From the NCBI GenBank assembly GCA_023412715.1, contig JAEZCC010000002.1, positions 1-64,000 on the forward strand: 64,000 bases of DNA, in the 5' to 3' direction. The position numbers and the translations under genes were made by a program. This DNA comes from Bacillota bacterium. GTDB lineage: Bacteria > Bacillota > Clostridia > Oscillospirales > Acutalibacteraceae. This document shows positions 49,372-56,840 of this stretch, in pieces (the first letter of the stretch is position 1; each line of letters opens with the position of its first letter). The notes beneath the pieces are model-generated. The model was not told the origin of the DNA, did not search any database, and saw only the letters and a list, made by a program, of their open reading frames with translations.

Positions 49372-50215
49372 TGAATTCCTGCGGGCCCATGAATCCGGGA
49401 GCGATTTCATATTTGTCGAACACGACGACCACGTTCCCGGCTGCGTTGACATAAAACTTCTGATCCTGCCGGATGCCCTGAAAGCCGTCCGATCCGGTGA
49501 AATACGTCCAGTCCTTGTGCTGCGCGGCACGCTCCTGCATCTGCCTGCGGACACCGGCGTCCACAACGCTTTTGTAATTCTTGCCGAGCAGACTTTCGAG
49601 GGTCACCGCAGCCCCGGTGTCGGGGTCTAGGTTGTAAAAATCCTGCTCCTGAGAGGATTGCGCCCTGTCCCACGTGATATTCAGCACGAAAGACAGCATT
49701 TTGGCATTGCTGCATTTTACGGAATACGTAATGGACGACTCGGCGGGAACGTAATCCTCCGCCTTGCCCCCTGTCTGAAGAAAAGCTTCCCGCTCCTGCC
49801 TGCTTCTCTCTTCCAGCATCTTCTGCGCCGCTTCCACCTTCTTCCGGATGAGGCGGTTGATTTGCTCCTGGCGGCCGTTGTCCTTCAGCCCGGAAACCTT
49901 GGGTTCCCGGACGACCAGGCTCTGGCCCGGGGTCCGCTTGAAATCCTCGCGGAACGTAAGCACCCGGGCAATGTCGCCGATGACGGGGATTCCGTGGGTC
50001 GAGCGGGCGAACGCCGGGCTGCTGTTGAGCAGAACGACAAACACGGCGAAAACGCCTGCCGCGGACACCGCCGCCCAGCGCAGGACGCGCGTTTCCCTGA
50101 GGGCCTCGGGCCGAAACGCGCAATACGCGGCCTCAATCCTCTCCTGCAGCTCCGCCGGGGCCGGAATTTCCAGGTAGCAGCGTTTGGACTCTCTGAGACA
50201 ATCTTCCAGCATCAT
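49343..50215 (-). CDS. RsiV-like anti-sigma factor (DUF4163/DUF3298)
   Basis: A 290-residue membrane protein: short cytoplasmic N-terminal sigma-binding part (1-45), one membrane segment (RWAAVSAAGVFAVFVVLLN), and an extracellular region with the DUF4163 and DUF3298 domains (SLLGKNYKSVVDAGVRRQM, FYVNAAGNVVVVFDKYEIAPGFMGPQEFIIP, in part). In Bacillus RsiV this part binds lysozyme and triggers cleavage, releasing SigV. AAGGAGGG precedes the ATG pair. It starts 13 bp after the sigma gene. Confidence 0.9.
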   Translation of the reverse strand: MMLEDCLRESKRCYLEIPAPAELQERIEAAYCAFRPEALRETRVLRWAAVSAAGVFAVFVVLLNSSPAFARSTHGIPVIGDIARVLTFREDFKRTPGQSLVVREPKVSGLKDNGRQEQINRLIRKKVEAAQKMLEERSRQEREAFLQTGGKAEDYVPAESSITYSVKCSNAKMLSFVLNITWDRAQSSQEQDFYNLDPDTGAAVTLESLLGKNYKSVVDAGVRRQMQERAAQHKDWTYFTGSDGFQGIRQDQKFYVNAAGNVVVVFDKYEIAPGFMGPQEFIIPAAQPAG

Positions 50216-50228
50216 AAGAAATCCCTCC

Positions 50229-50705
50229 TTACAGGTATTTTCTGATCTGGTCCAGGCCGCGCCGCAGCCGGGACTTCACCGTGTTCAGCGGCGCATGCGT
50301 GATTTTTGCGATGTCCTCCAGCCGCATGTCCTCATAATACCGAAGAATCACGACGGTTTTCAGCTCCGGGCCCAGCCTCTGGACGGCCCTGTAAACATCC
50401 AGCGCCTCGGCGATTTCCGCCGTCCCGTCCTGTGCCGCCGGTTCATCCTGCCCGGGCAGCGGCACCGTGCGCCGGTTCTTCCGGTACCAGCTGACGCTTT
50501 CATTGACCAGAATGCGGAAGAGCCAGTTCTTCATGCTGCCGGGATCCCGCAGGGTATGTACCTTTTCAAGAGCGCGCACCACCGTCTCCTGAACGATGTC
50601 CAGCGCCGCCTCCCTGCTTTTGGTATAGCTGTAAGCCAAGCGATACATGCTCTCTTTGTTCTTTTCGATACATTCCTTCAAACCGTCCGGTATTGATCCG
50701 CGCAT
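50229..50705 (-). CDS. ECF RNA polymerase sigma factor (SigV/SigW-like)
   Basis: A 158-residue ECF sigma factor with region 2 (YRLAYSYTKSREAALDIVQETVVRAL, shown in part: REAALDIVQET) and region 4 (YYEDMRLEDIAKI, then LNTVKSRLRRGLDQIR). Start at 50705 (MRGSIPD) with GGGAGGA. The following gene is its RsiV-like anti-sigma factor. A promoter with GGAAC and CGTC elements lies upstream, indicating self-activation. Probable role: response to cell-envelope stress or lysozyme. Confidence 0.94.
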   Translation of the reverse strand: MRGSIPDGLKECIEKNKESMYRLAYSYTKSREAALDIVQETVVRALEKVHTLRDPGSMKNWLFRILVNESVSWYRKNRRTVPLPGQDEPAAQDGTAEIAEALDVYRAVQRLGPELKTVVILRYYEDMRLEDIAKITHAPLNTVKSRLRRGLDQIRKYL

Positions 50706-50747
50706 CGTTTCCTCCCGCTTTCCCCTCTGTTCGGTCTCGTTTATAAA

Positions 50748-50773
50748 GACGCGCCGGCCGCCCAAAAAGTTCC
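50748..50773 (-). promoter_or_regulatory. ECF-type autoregulatory promoter of the sigma gene
   Basis: Minus-strand GGAACTTTTT (-35) and CGTC (-10) with 17 bp between GGAAC and CGTC, the form recognised by SigW/SigX/SigV-group factors. About 40 bp before the start codon. Confidence 0.75.
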
Positions 50774-50872
50774 CGCTCCCGCAATTTTTTCCGCCTCACG
50801 GCACAAAACGGCATCCGCATTGTTCCGGTAAGCCCTGCGCCGGCCGGTTCTGCCCGCGGATTATATACAACG

Positions 50873-50909
50873 AAAAATCAGATCGGCTGCAAAAGTCGAT
50901 CTGATTTTT
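50873..50909. terminator. Bidirectional terminator
   Basis: A 13-bp stem (AAAAATCAGATCG and its complement) with an 11-base loop, flanked by A and T runs. It separates the sigma promoter region from the CPBP pseudogene, whose transcript it would end. Confidence 0.88.
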
Positions 50910-50982
50910 TGGAAAGCCGGGCGGTAAAAGACGTACGCGGCCATGCGCGGGCGGCGGAATTCCGGCAGGCACTCAAAAAGCA

Positions 50983-51750
50983 TCAGCCGCCGCTTTTCTC
51001 AATATAAGAGGCATTTCTCTTCCTTTTGGTAAAATAAATGACCAGAAGAAGCATCACGGCCATCCATACGCTGAAAATCCAGATGTTCATATGGGATCCA
51101 TAGTTGGGAAAGATCCCTGTGGAAACATTGATCATGGCATGAAAGGCCAATGCGGCAAACAGGCTTTTCCCTCCGTACAGATAGGCATAAATCATGGCGA
51201 TCCTCATCAGGACGTTTAACAATCCAGCCTGCCGGGTGGGCCCGGCTCCAGGGAACGACATGCCAGGCGCTCCAGACGAGCCCAATCATCACGCCGGCTT
51301 TCATCGGGCCGTATGCTTTCGCCAGCGGTTCCGTCAGCGTGGACGTCCACCCGAATTCCTCCGGCATGGCTCCCAGAAAATAAAGGACGAGCATCAGCGG
51401 AATTTCCCGGTAGGGAATCACCGTTTCCGCCGGCAGGGAAAAACGGAAAAAGCTCATGGTAAAATACGACAGCGCCGCAACGGCCGGCATACGCCCCAGG
51501 CAAAAAGTACGGCCCACCGGTCTGCCCTCTTTGCATCAAGAATGCTTCGGAACAGGAACGCGGCCCCCTTTGCTCCGGCTTCCTTCCAGGCATAGAGCAG
51601 CGACAGAAAGAACGGGACAAAAATCATCAGGAAGCTGATGGGCAGACCAAACGGCAGGCCCTTCACCGGAAAAAATGCGCCTCAAAGATAGAACGGCACC
51701 GATAAGATCAATACCAGCAGCAAAAACAAAAAATACTTCCTGTTTGTCAT
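50983..51750 (-). pseudogene. CPBP intramembrane metalloprotease, disrupted
   Basis: The reading frame begins at ATG 51750 (MTNRKYFLF) but has an in-frame TGA at codon 23 (51682-51684). Beyond it the protein continues in frame as KGLPFGLPISFLMIF, then shifts frame near 51490 (into PAVAALSYFTMSFF) and again near 51230 (into LLNVLMRIAMIYAYLYGG). The protease motifs are still readable: EEFGW (the EExxxR-like pair with W), VWSAWHV and FHAMINVSTG. Restored length would be about 255 residues with several membrane spans. Three lesions make it a true pseudogene rather than a single sequencing error. Family role: CAAX-type or bacteriocin-immunity protease. Confidence 0.88.
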
Positions 51751-52018
51751 ACGATCCCTCTCTTCGGCGGCAGCCGGGCCGGCCTGTTCGATTGGAGCCT
51801 TTCTAGAAACATTATAAGGAATGATTTGATCTTTTCATAGGGTGAGCAGCAGATTTTCCCGCCGTTTTCGGCTGTATGCCTGGAGTCCGGCCGGGGCGGA
51901 CGGAATTCGAGCCGCATTTTCACGCGGGCCGGCCGCCGTCTGTACGGCCGGCCGGGCATGCCATGCATGTTTTTTCATGATTCATATAAAATATATCGAT
52001 AAGGCCGGTATTTACCTC

Positions 52019-52080
52019 TTGACAAATCGGCGGAGTTGGTATATGTTTTAGCTGTACCCTCCCCTCCTGGGGGAGGGGGT
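52019..52080 (+). promoter_or_regulatory. Promoter and CsoR operator of the copper operon
   Basis: TTGACA at 52019-52024 and TATGTT at 52042-52047 (17-bp spacing). Downstream, ACCCTCCCC-TCCT-GGGGGAGGGGGT (about 52056-52080) is the GC-rich inverted repeat typical of CsoR sites, placed over the transcription start. copA begins 20 bp after it with GGAGGTGATC. The region 51751-52018 holds no recognisable gene. Confidence 0.82.
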
Positions 52081-52100
52081 TTCACGGAGGTGATCGAATC

Positions 52101-54668
52101 ATGAACCAAAAATTCAATGTGACAGGCATGACCTGCTCGGCCTGCTCGGCAAGAGTGGAGAAGGGCGTCCGGAAGACGGCCGGCGTCCGGGAGGTCAATG
52201 TCAATCTGCTTACGAACAGCATGACCGTCGACTACGACGAAGCCGCCACGGACAGCAATCAGATTATCCGGGCGGTCGTGGACGCGGGCTACAACGCTTC
52301 CCCGTATGTGCGGGGCGCGGAAGCCGGCGCAAAAAGCGGCGGCAGAGAAGCCAACCCGATGGAAGACCAGATGCGGAACATGAAGATGCGTCTGATTGTC
52401 TCCGCCGTCTTTCTGGTGCCGCTTCTCTACCTCGCGATGGGCAGGATGCTGGGCTTTCCTCTTCCGGCGGGGCTTACGGGAATGGAAAACGCCGTCGGCA
52501 CCGCGTTCCTTCAGCTTCTGCTGACCGTGCCGATTGTGTATGTCAACCGGACCTATTACCAGCATGGGTTCAAGACGCTGGCGCACGGCGCGCCCAACAT
52601 GGATTCTCTGATTGCCATCGGCTCGGCTGCCGCGGTGGTCTACGGAATCTTCGCCATCTTCCAGATCGGCTATGGCATGGGGCACAATTCCATGGATCTG
52701 GTCGAGCAGTATTCGATGGATCTGTACTTCGAGTCGGCCGGCACGATTCTGACGCTGATCACGCTCGGCAAATACCTCGAAACAAGGTCGAAGGGAAAGA
52801 CCTCCGAGGCGATCCGGAAGCTGATGGATCTGGCGCCCAAAACCGCGACGGTGTTCCGGGACGGGCAGGAGCAGGAAATCCCGGTCGGGGGAGTCGCCGT
52901 GGGCGACATGATTCTGGTGCGGCCGGGGCAGAGCATCCCGGTGGACGGCGTAATCGTCGAGGGAAGCTCCTCGGTTGACCAGTCCGCCCTGACCGGGGAG
53001 AGCATCCCGGTGGAAAAGCAGGCCGGCGACACGGTGATCGCGGCGTCCATCAATAAGGCCGGATTTTTCAAATTCAAGGCGCAGAAGGTCGGCGACGACA
53101 CCACCCTCGCCAAAATCATCGAGCTGGTCGACGAGGCCAGCTCCTCCAAGGCGCCGATCGCCAAGCTCGCCGACAAGGTGAGCGGCATCTTCGTCCCGGT
53201 GGTGATTGCCATCGCGGTGGCCGCGACGGTCATCTGGCTGATTCTGGGGCAGCCGTTCTCGTTCGCGCTTTCCATCGGCATCGCGGTGCTCGTGATCTCC
53301 TGCCCCTGCGCGCTGGGCCTCGCGACGCCCGTCGCCATTATGGTCGGCACCGGCCGGGGCGCGTCGAACGGCATTCTGATTAAGTCTGCGGAAGCGCTGG
53401 AGGTCGCCCACACCGTGAAAACGGTGGTGCTCGACAAGACCGGCACGGTCACGGAAGGCAAGCCGAAGGTCACCGATGTAGCCGCGGCGGAGGACGTGGG
53501 CGAAGAACGGCTGCTCCGGATTGCGGCCTCCATCGAAAAGCCGTCCGAGCATCCGCTGGCGGACGCAATTGTGGAAAAGGCGAAGGACGACGGAATCGCC
53601 CTGATCCCCACGGAATCCTTCACCTCGGTGCCGGGGCGCGGCGTGACGGCGGCGCTCGGCGGGAAAACCTACGCGGCCGGCAACCTCGCCTTTATGGAGG
53701 AGCGGAAAATCGACGCGGGCGCATTCCGCAGCGCTTCCGAAGCGTTTGCCGGGGACGGCAAGACGCCGCTCTATTTTGCGGACGGGACCAGGCTGCTCGG
53801 CGTCGTCGCCGTGGCCGACGTGGTGAAGCCCACGAGCCGCGCGGCCATCGAGCAGTTCAAAAAAATGGGCATCGACGTCGTGATGCTGACCGGCGACAAC
53901 CGGAAGACGGCGGAGGCAATCCGCAGGCAGCTCGGCATCGACCGGGTCGTGGCCGAGGTGATGCCGCAGGACAAGGAAGGCGAAATCCGCGCCATTCAGG
54001 CCGGCGGAAGAAAAGTCGCCATGATCGGCGACGGCATCAACGACGCGCCCGCCCTCGCGCGTGCCGACGTCGGCATCGCCATCGGCGCCGGCACGGACAT
54101 CGCCATCGACTCGGCGGACGTCGTCCTGATGAAGAGCGACCTGATGGACGCGGTCACCGCCATCGAGCTCAGCCGCGCCACCATCCGGAACATCAAGCAG
54201 AACCTGTTCTGGGCGTTCTTCTACAACAGCATCGGCATTCCGCTCGCGGCGGGCGCGTTCTATTACCTGCTCGGCTGGAAGCTGAACCCGATGTTCGGCG
54301 CGGCGGCCATGAGCATGAGCTCGGTGTGCGTGGTTTCGAACGCGCTGCGGCTGCGGTTCTTCAAGCCGAAGCACGCCGAGCCGGATCAGGCGGGTAATCA
54401 AACCATCAATCATAACGACAAAGGAGAGTCAGACACAATGAAAAAGGTCATTGCAATCAACGGAATGAGCTGCGAACACTGCCAGGCAAGGGTGGAAAAG
54501 GCCCTGAACGCCATCGACGGCGTCGCGGCCAAAGTCAACCTGAAAAAGAACATCGCGGTGGTGGATCTGAAAAAGGACGTGGACGACCAAATCCTCAAGG
54601 ACGCCGTCAACGAAGCGGGTTACGAGGCGGTGTCCGTCTCGGAACAGAAGGGCCTGTTCGGCCGGTAA
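52101..54668 (+). CDS. copA: Copper-exporting P1B-type ATPase with C-terminal CopZ-like domain
   Basis: An 855-residue P-type ATPase. N-terminal metal-binding domain with GMTCSAC (C12, C15), membrane segments, actuator TGES, channel motif CPC (SCPCALGLATP), phosphorylation site DKTGTVT, HP locus SEHPLA, hinge GDGINDAP, and about eight membrane spans. After the last span a 20-residue linker leads into a second metal-binding domain with GMSCEHC (C791, C794). That C-terminal part is a complete CopZ-like domain with its own ribosome site (see 54438). It pumps Cu(I) out of the cytoplasm. Followed by csoR after 32 bp. Confidence 0.97.
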   Translation: MNQKFNVTGMTCSACSARVEKGVRKTAGVREVNVNLLTNSMTVDYDEAATDSNQIIRAVVDAGYNASPYVRGAEAGAKSGGREANPMEDQMRNMKMRLIVSAVFLVPLLYLAMGRMLGFPLPAGLTGMENAVGTAFLQLLLTVPIVYVNRTYYQHGFKTLAHGAPNMDSLIAIGSAAAVVYGIFAIFQIGYGMGHNSMDLVEQYSMDLYFESAGTILTLITLGKYLETRSKGKTSEAIRKLMDLAPKTATVFRDGQEQEIPVGGVAVGDMILVRPGQSIPVDGVIVEGSSSVDQSALTGESIPVEKQAGDTVIAASINKAGFFKFKAQKVGDDTTLAKIIELVDEASSSKAPIAKLADKVSGIFVPVVIAIAVAATVIWLILGQPFSFALSIGIAVLVISCPCALGLATPVAIMVGTGRGASNGILIKSAEALEVAHTVKTVVLDKTGTVTEGKPKVTDVAAAEDVGEERLLRIAASIEKPSEHPLADAIVEKAKDDGIALIPTESFTSVPGRGVTAALGGKTYAAGNLAFMEERKIDAGAFRSASEAFAGDGKTPLYFADGTRLLGVVAVADVVKPTSRAAIEQFKKMGIDVVMLTGDNRKTAEAIRRQLGIDRVVAEVMPQDKEGEIRAIQAGGRKVAMIGDGINDAPALARADVGIAIGAGTDIAIDSADVVLMKSDLMDAVTAIELSRATIRNIKQNLFWAFFYNSIGIPLAAGAFYYLLGWKLNPMFGAAAMSMSSVCVVSNALRLRFFKPKHAEPDQAGNQTINHNDKGESDTMKKVIAINGMSCEHCQARVEKALNAIDGVAAKVNLKKNIAVVDLKKDVDDQILKDAVNEAGYEAVSVSEQKGLFGR
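54438..54668 (+). CDS. copZ: Internal in-frame start giving a free CopZ-like copper chaperone
   Basis: Within the copA reading frame, AAAGGAGAG lies ten bases before the ATG at 54438 and the following 76 residues (MKKVIAINGMSCEHCQ...) are exactly a free-standing CopZ: beta-alpha-beta-beta-alpha-beta fold with C12-x-x-C15. The ATG is codon 780 of copA in the same frame and ends at the same stop. Two products are therefore likely: full-length CopA and a soluble chaperone. The arrangement looks like a copA-copZ gene pair that lost the copA stop codon. Whether the internal start is used must be tested. Confidence 0.7.
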   Translation: MKKVIAINGMSCEHCQARVEKALNAIDGVAAKVNLKKNIAVVDLKKDVDDQILKDAVNEAGYEAVSVSEQKGLFGR

Positions 54669-54700
54669 GGCAAAATGATGCGAAAGGCGGGTCGATATCT

Positions 54701-54970
54701 GTGAAAGCGGATAAGGAGACGATCCTGAACAGCCTGAAGACGGCGCGCGGGCAGATTGACGGCGTGCTGAAAATGGTCGAGGAGGACAGGTACTGCATCG
54801 ATATCTCCACGCAGCTGATCGCGATTCAGGCCATCCTCCGCAACGTCAACAAAGAGGTGCTTCACGCCCACCTGAACTGCTGCGTGACGGAAGCGTTCGA
54901 GAAGGGCGGCGACGACGCCCGGCAGAAAATCGACGAGATCACCGGCATTATCGACAAGCTCGCAAAATGA
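54701..54970 (+). CDS. csoR: Copper-sensing transcriptional repressor CsoR
   Basis: An 89-residue all-helical CsoR/RcnR-family repressor. The Cu(I) ligands C32, H57 and C61 have the exact spacing of the M. tuberculosis protein (Cys, 25 residues, His, 4 residues, Cys). It releases its GC-rich operator on Cu(I) binding. The start is the GTG at 54701 behind AAAGGCGGG. It is the second gene of the copper operon and probably binds at 52056-52080. Confidence 0.94.
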   Translation: MKADKETILNSLKTARGQIDGVLKMVEEDRYCIDISTQLIAIQAILRNVNKEVLHAHLNCCVTEAFEKGGDDARQKIDEITGIIDKLAK

Positions 54971-55049
54971 CGGCGCTTCTGCGCAGGCGGGTTGCGGCGC
55001 CGAAGGGGAAAGCCCCTTGAGCGGCGAAATGGATGGAAGGGATGTTGCG

Positions 55050-55775
55050 ATGGAAAAGGCCGACAAAAAAGCACTGCCCGGATGCGCGAACTGTAAAAAC
55101 GCCATCTGGTGCACGACAAGCGTCCCGCTGTTCGGCTCCCTGCCGGAAGAGGTGCGGAAAAGCCTGACGGCGCAGTCCCTCCAGACGGCCAGGGCAAAGG
55201 GCAGCACCCTGTTCCGGGTGGGCGAGAAGGTCGACTCCGTTCTGATCATCCGAAAAGGAAGGATCAAGCTCTGCAAATACGACGCCGACGGAAACGAATA
55301 CATCCTCGACATCATCCACGACGGAGACGCCATCTGGGAAAATCTTTTTCTTGAAAACGCCGTTTTTCCGTACTCCGCGGTGTGCCTGTCGAAGGTGGAT
55401 CTGTGCGAAATCCGGAAGAGCGAATTCATCCGGCTTCTCGCGGATCGCCCGAGCATTGCGATGAATCTCATCTCGCTGCTCTCCCTGCGGCTGAAGGATT
55501 CCAATGAAAAGGCGCTGCTGCTTTCCATCCGCGACCCGGAAGTGCGCCTGGCGGGGTTCCTGCTGGACAGGGACATCCGCTGCGTCGGGCCGGAAATCAA
55601 GCTGAAGCTGGAGGACATCGCCGCCAGCATCGGGCTGCGCCCGGAGACGGTCAGCCGGATTCTGAGCCGGTTCGAAAAAGCGAATCTCATCAAAAGGCTC
55701 GGCCAGGGAAAACTTCTGGTCACGGATCGCGGCGAACTGAAGAAAATTTACGAAGCCAGCCAGCCCGTAAAGTAA
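55050..55775 (+). CDS. FNR-like Crp/Fnr-family oxygen-responsive regulator
   Basis: A 241-residue regulator: N-terminal cysteine cluster C12-x2-C15-x5-C21 plus C119, the same spacing as the [4Fe-4S] ligands of E. coli FNR; a cyclic-nucleotide-binding-type beta-roll; and a C-terminal helix-turn-helix (LEDIAASIGLRPETVSRILSRF). The ATG at 55050 is used because GGAAGGG lies eight bases ahead; earlier starts are possible. Perfect FNR boxes precede both pflA and pflB, so this protein is the probable anaerobic activator of both. It is close behind csoR (79 bp) and may also be read from the copper promoter. Confidence 0.92.
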   Translation: MEKADKKALPGCANCKNAIWCTTSVPLFGSLPEEVRKSLTAQSLQTARAKGSTLFRVGEKVDSVLIIRKGRIKLCKYDADGNEYILDIIHDGDAIWENLFLENAVFPYSAVCLSKVDLCEIRKSEFIRLLADRPSIAMNLISLLSLRLKDSNEKALLLSIRDPEVRLAGFLLDRDIRCVGPEIKLKLEDIAASIGLRPETVSRILSRFEKANLIKRLGQGKLLVTDRGELKKIYEASQPVK

Positions 55776-55815
55776 GCCGGAAAAAGTGAGACAAATATTT
55801 CCATGAAGCGGCCGA

Positions 55816-55863
55816 AAGGGCTTGCCGTCTGTGAAATGCAGGCGGCAGGCCCTTAAATTTTTT
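55816..55863 (+). terminator. Terminator after the FNR-like gene
   Basis: A 16-base stem (AAGGGCTTGCCGTCTG against CAGGCGGCAGGCCCTT, with one mismatch/G-T) around a 7-base loop, followed by AAATTTTTTT. Confidence 0.85.
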
Positions 55864-55910
55864 CAGCGCAGCATCGCCTGTCCATCGCGGTATCGTTCTC
55901 TGATTAAAAC

Positions 55911-55952
55911 TTGATCCCAATCAAAGAAAAGAATTTGAAACGGGAGTATGCT
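55911..55952 (+). promoter_or_regulatory. FNR-activated promoter of pflA
   Basis: A perfect FNR box, TTGAT-CCCA-ATCAA, at 55911-55924, and TATGCT (-10) at 55947-55952. The box centre is 41.5 bp before the predicted start near 55959, the class II activator position. Confidence 0.9.
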
Positions 55953-55977
55953 GAGAGTGCCAAAAGGAGGAACCAAA

Positions 55978-56748
55978 ATGATCAAGGGAGCAATCCATTC
56001 AACAGAATCCTTCGGTTCCGTCGACGGCCCGGGGATTCGATTCGTTATCTTTTTAAAAGGATGCATGATGCGCTGCCGCTATTGCCACAACGTCGATACG
56101 TGGGATCCCCGTTCCGATGATATGCGCACGGCGGACGATCTGCTGGATCAGGCGGAGCGCTACCGCAGCTATTGGGGCAAAGAAGGCGGCATCACCGTCA
56201 GCGGCGGGGAACCCCTTCTGCAGATCGATTTTCTTCTCGAGCTGTTTCAGAAGGCCAAAGCGCGCGGAATCAACACCGCAATCGATACGGCCGGCCAGCC
56301 TTTCACGCGAGAGGAACCGTTTTTTTCAAAATTCCGGGAGCTGATGCGGTACACGGATCTTCTCCTGATGGACATCAAGCATATCGACCCTGCGGAGCAT
56401 CGGAAGCTGACGGGCCGGCCGAACGACAACATTCTCGACCTGTTCCGCTATCTGTCCGACACCGGCAAGCCAGTCTGGATCCGGCACGTGCTTGTGCCGG
56501 GGATTACGGACGACGACGTCTACCTGCAAAGGACGCGGGATTTCATCGCCACGCTGAAAAACGTGAAGAAGATCGAGGTACTTCCCTACCATTCCATGGG
56601 GGAATACAAGTGGAAAGAGCTCGGCATCCCCTATTCCCTGGAAGGCGTGGAACCGCCCGGCGCGGAGCGCGTGAAAAACGCCGAGCGCATCCTTCGGGGC
56701 GAAAGCGGCGCCGCGGATACGCGGGAAAGCGCTTCGGCGCAAAATTGA
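55978..56748 (+). CDS. pflA: Pyruvate formate-lyase activating enzyme
   Basis: A 256-residue radical SAM enzyme. The cluster motif CMMRCRYC, GGITVSGGEPLLQ SAM-binding segment and IHSTESFGSVDGPGIRF start are typical of PflA. It uses SAM and a [4Fe-4S] cluster to place the glycyl radical on PflB. AAAGGAGG precedes the ATG at 55978. It lies upstream of pflB, the reverse of the E. coli order, with a second FNR promoter between. Confidence 0.97.
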   Translation: MIKGAIHSTESFGSVDGPGIRFVIFLKGCMMRCRYCHNVDTWDPRSDDMRTADDLLDQAERYRSYWGKEGGITVSGGEPLLQIDFLLELFQKAKARGINTAIDTAGQPFTREEPFFSKFRELMRYTDLLLMDIKHIDPAEHRKLTGRPNDNILDLFRYLSDTGKPVWIRHVLVPGITDDDVYLQRTRDFIATLKNVKKIEVLPYHSMGEYKWKELGIPYSLEGVEPPGAERVKNAERILRGESGAADTRESASAQN

Positions 56749-56786
56749 TTACAATCAAGGAATCGGCAGGTCCTATCTGTTAAACT
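56745..56786 (+). promoter_or_regulatory. FNR-activated promoter of pflB
   Basis: A second perfect FNR box, TTGAT-TACA-ATCAA, at 56745-56758, overlapping the pflA stop codon, and TAAACT (-10) at 56781-56786. The centre is again 41.5 bp before the predicted start near 56793. Confidence 0.88.
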
Positions 56787-56840
56787 ATAGTCAGGACCGC
56801 AGAAGAGATCTGCGGGGTATCTCAAGTAAGGAGCAGTGCT

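Noticed and set aside
51975..54413. Long open frame (812 codons) on the minus strand opposite copA
   Set aside because: Shadow of the P-type ATPase gene; composition and lack of motifs argue against a real protein.
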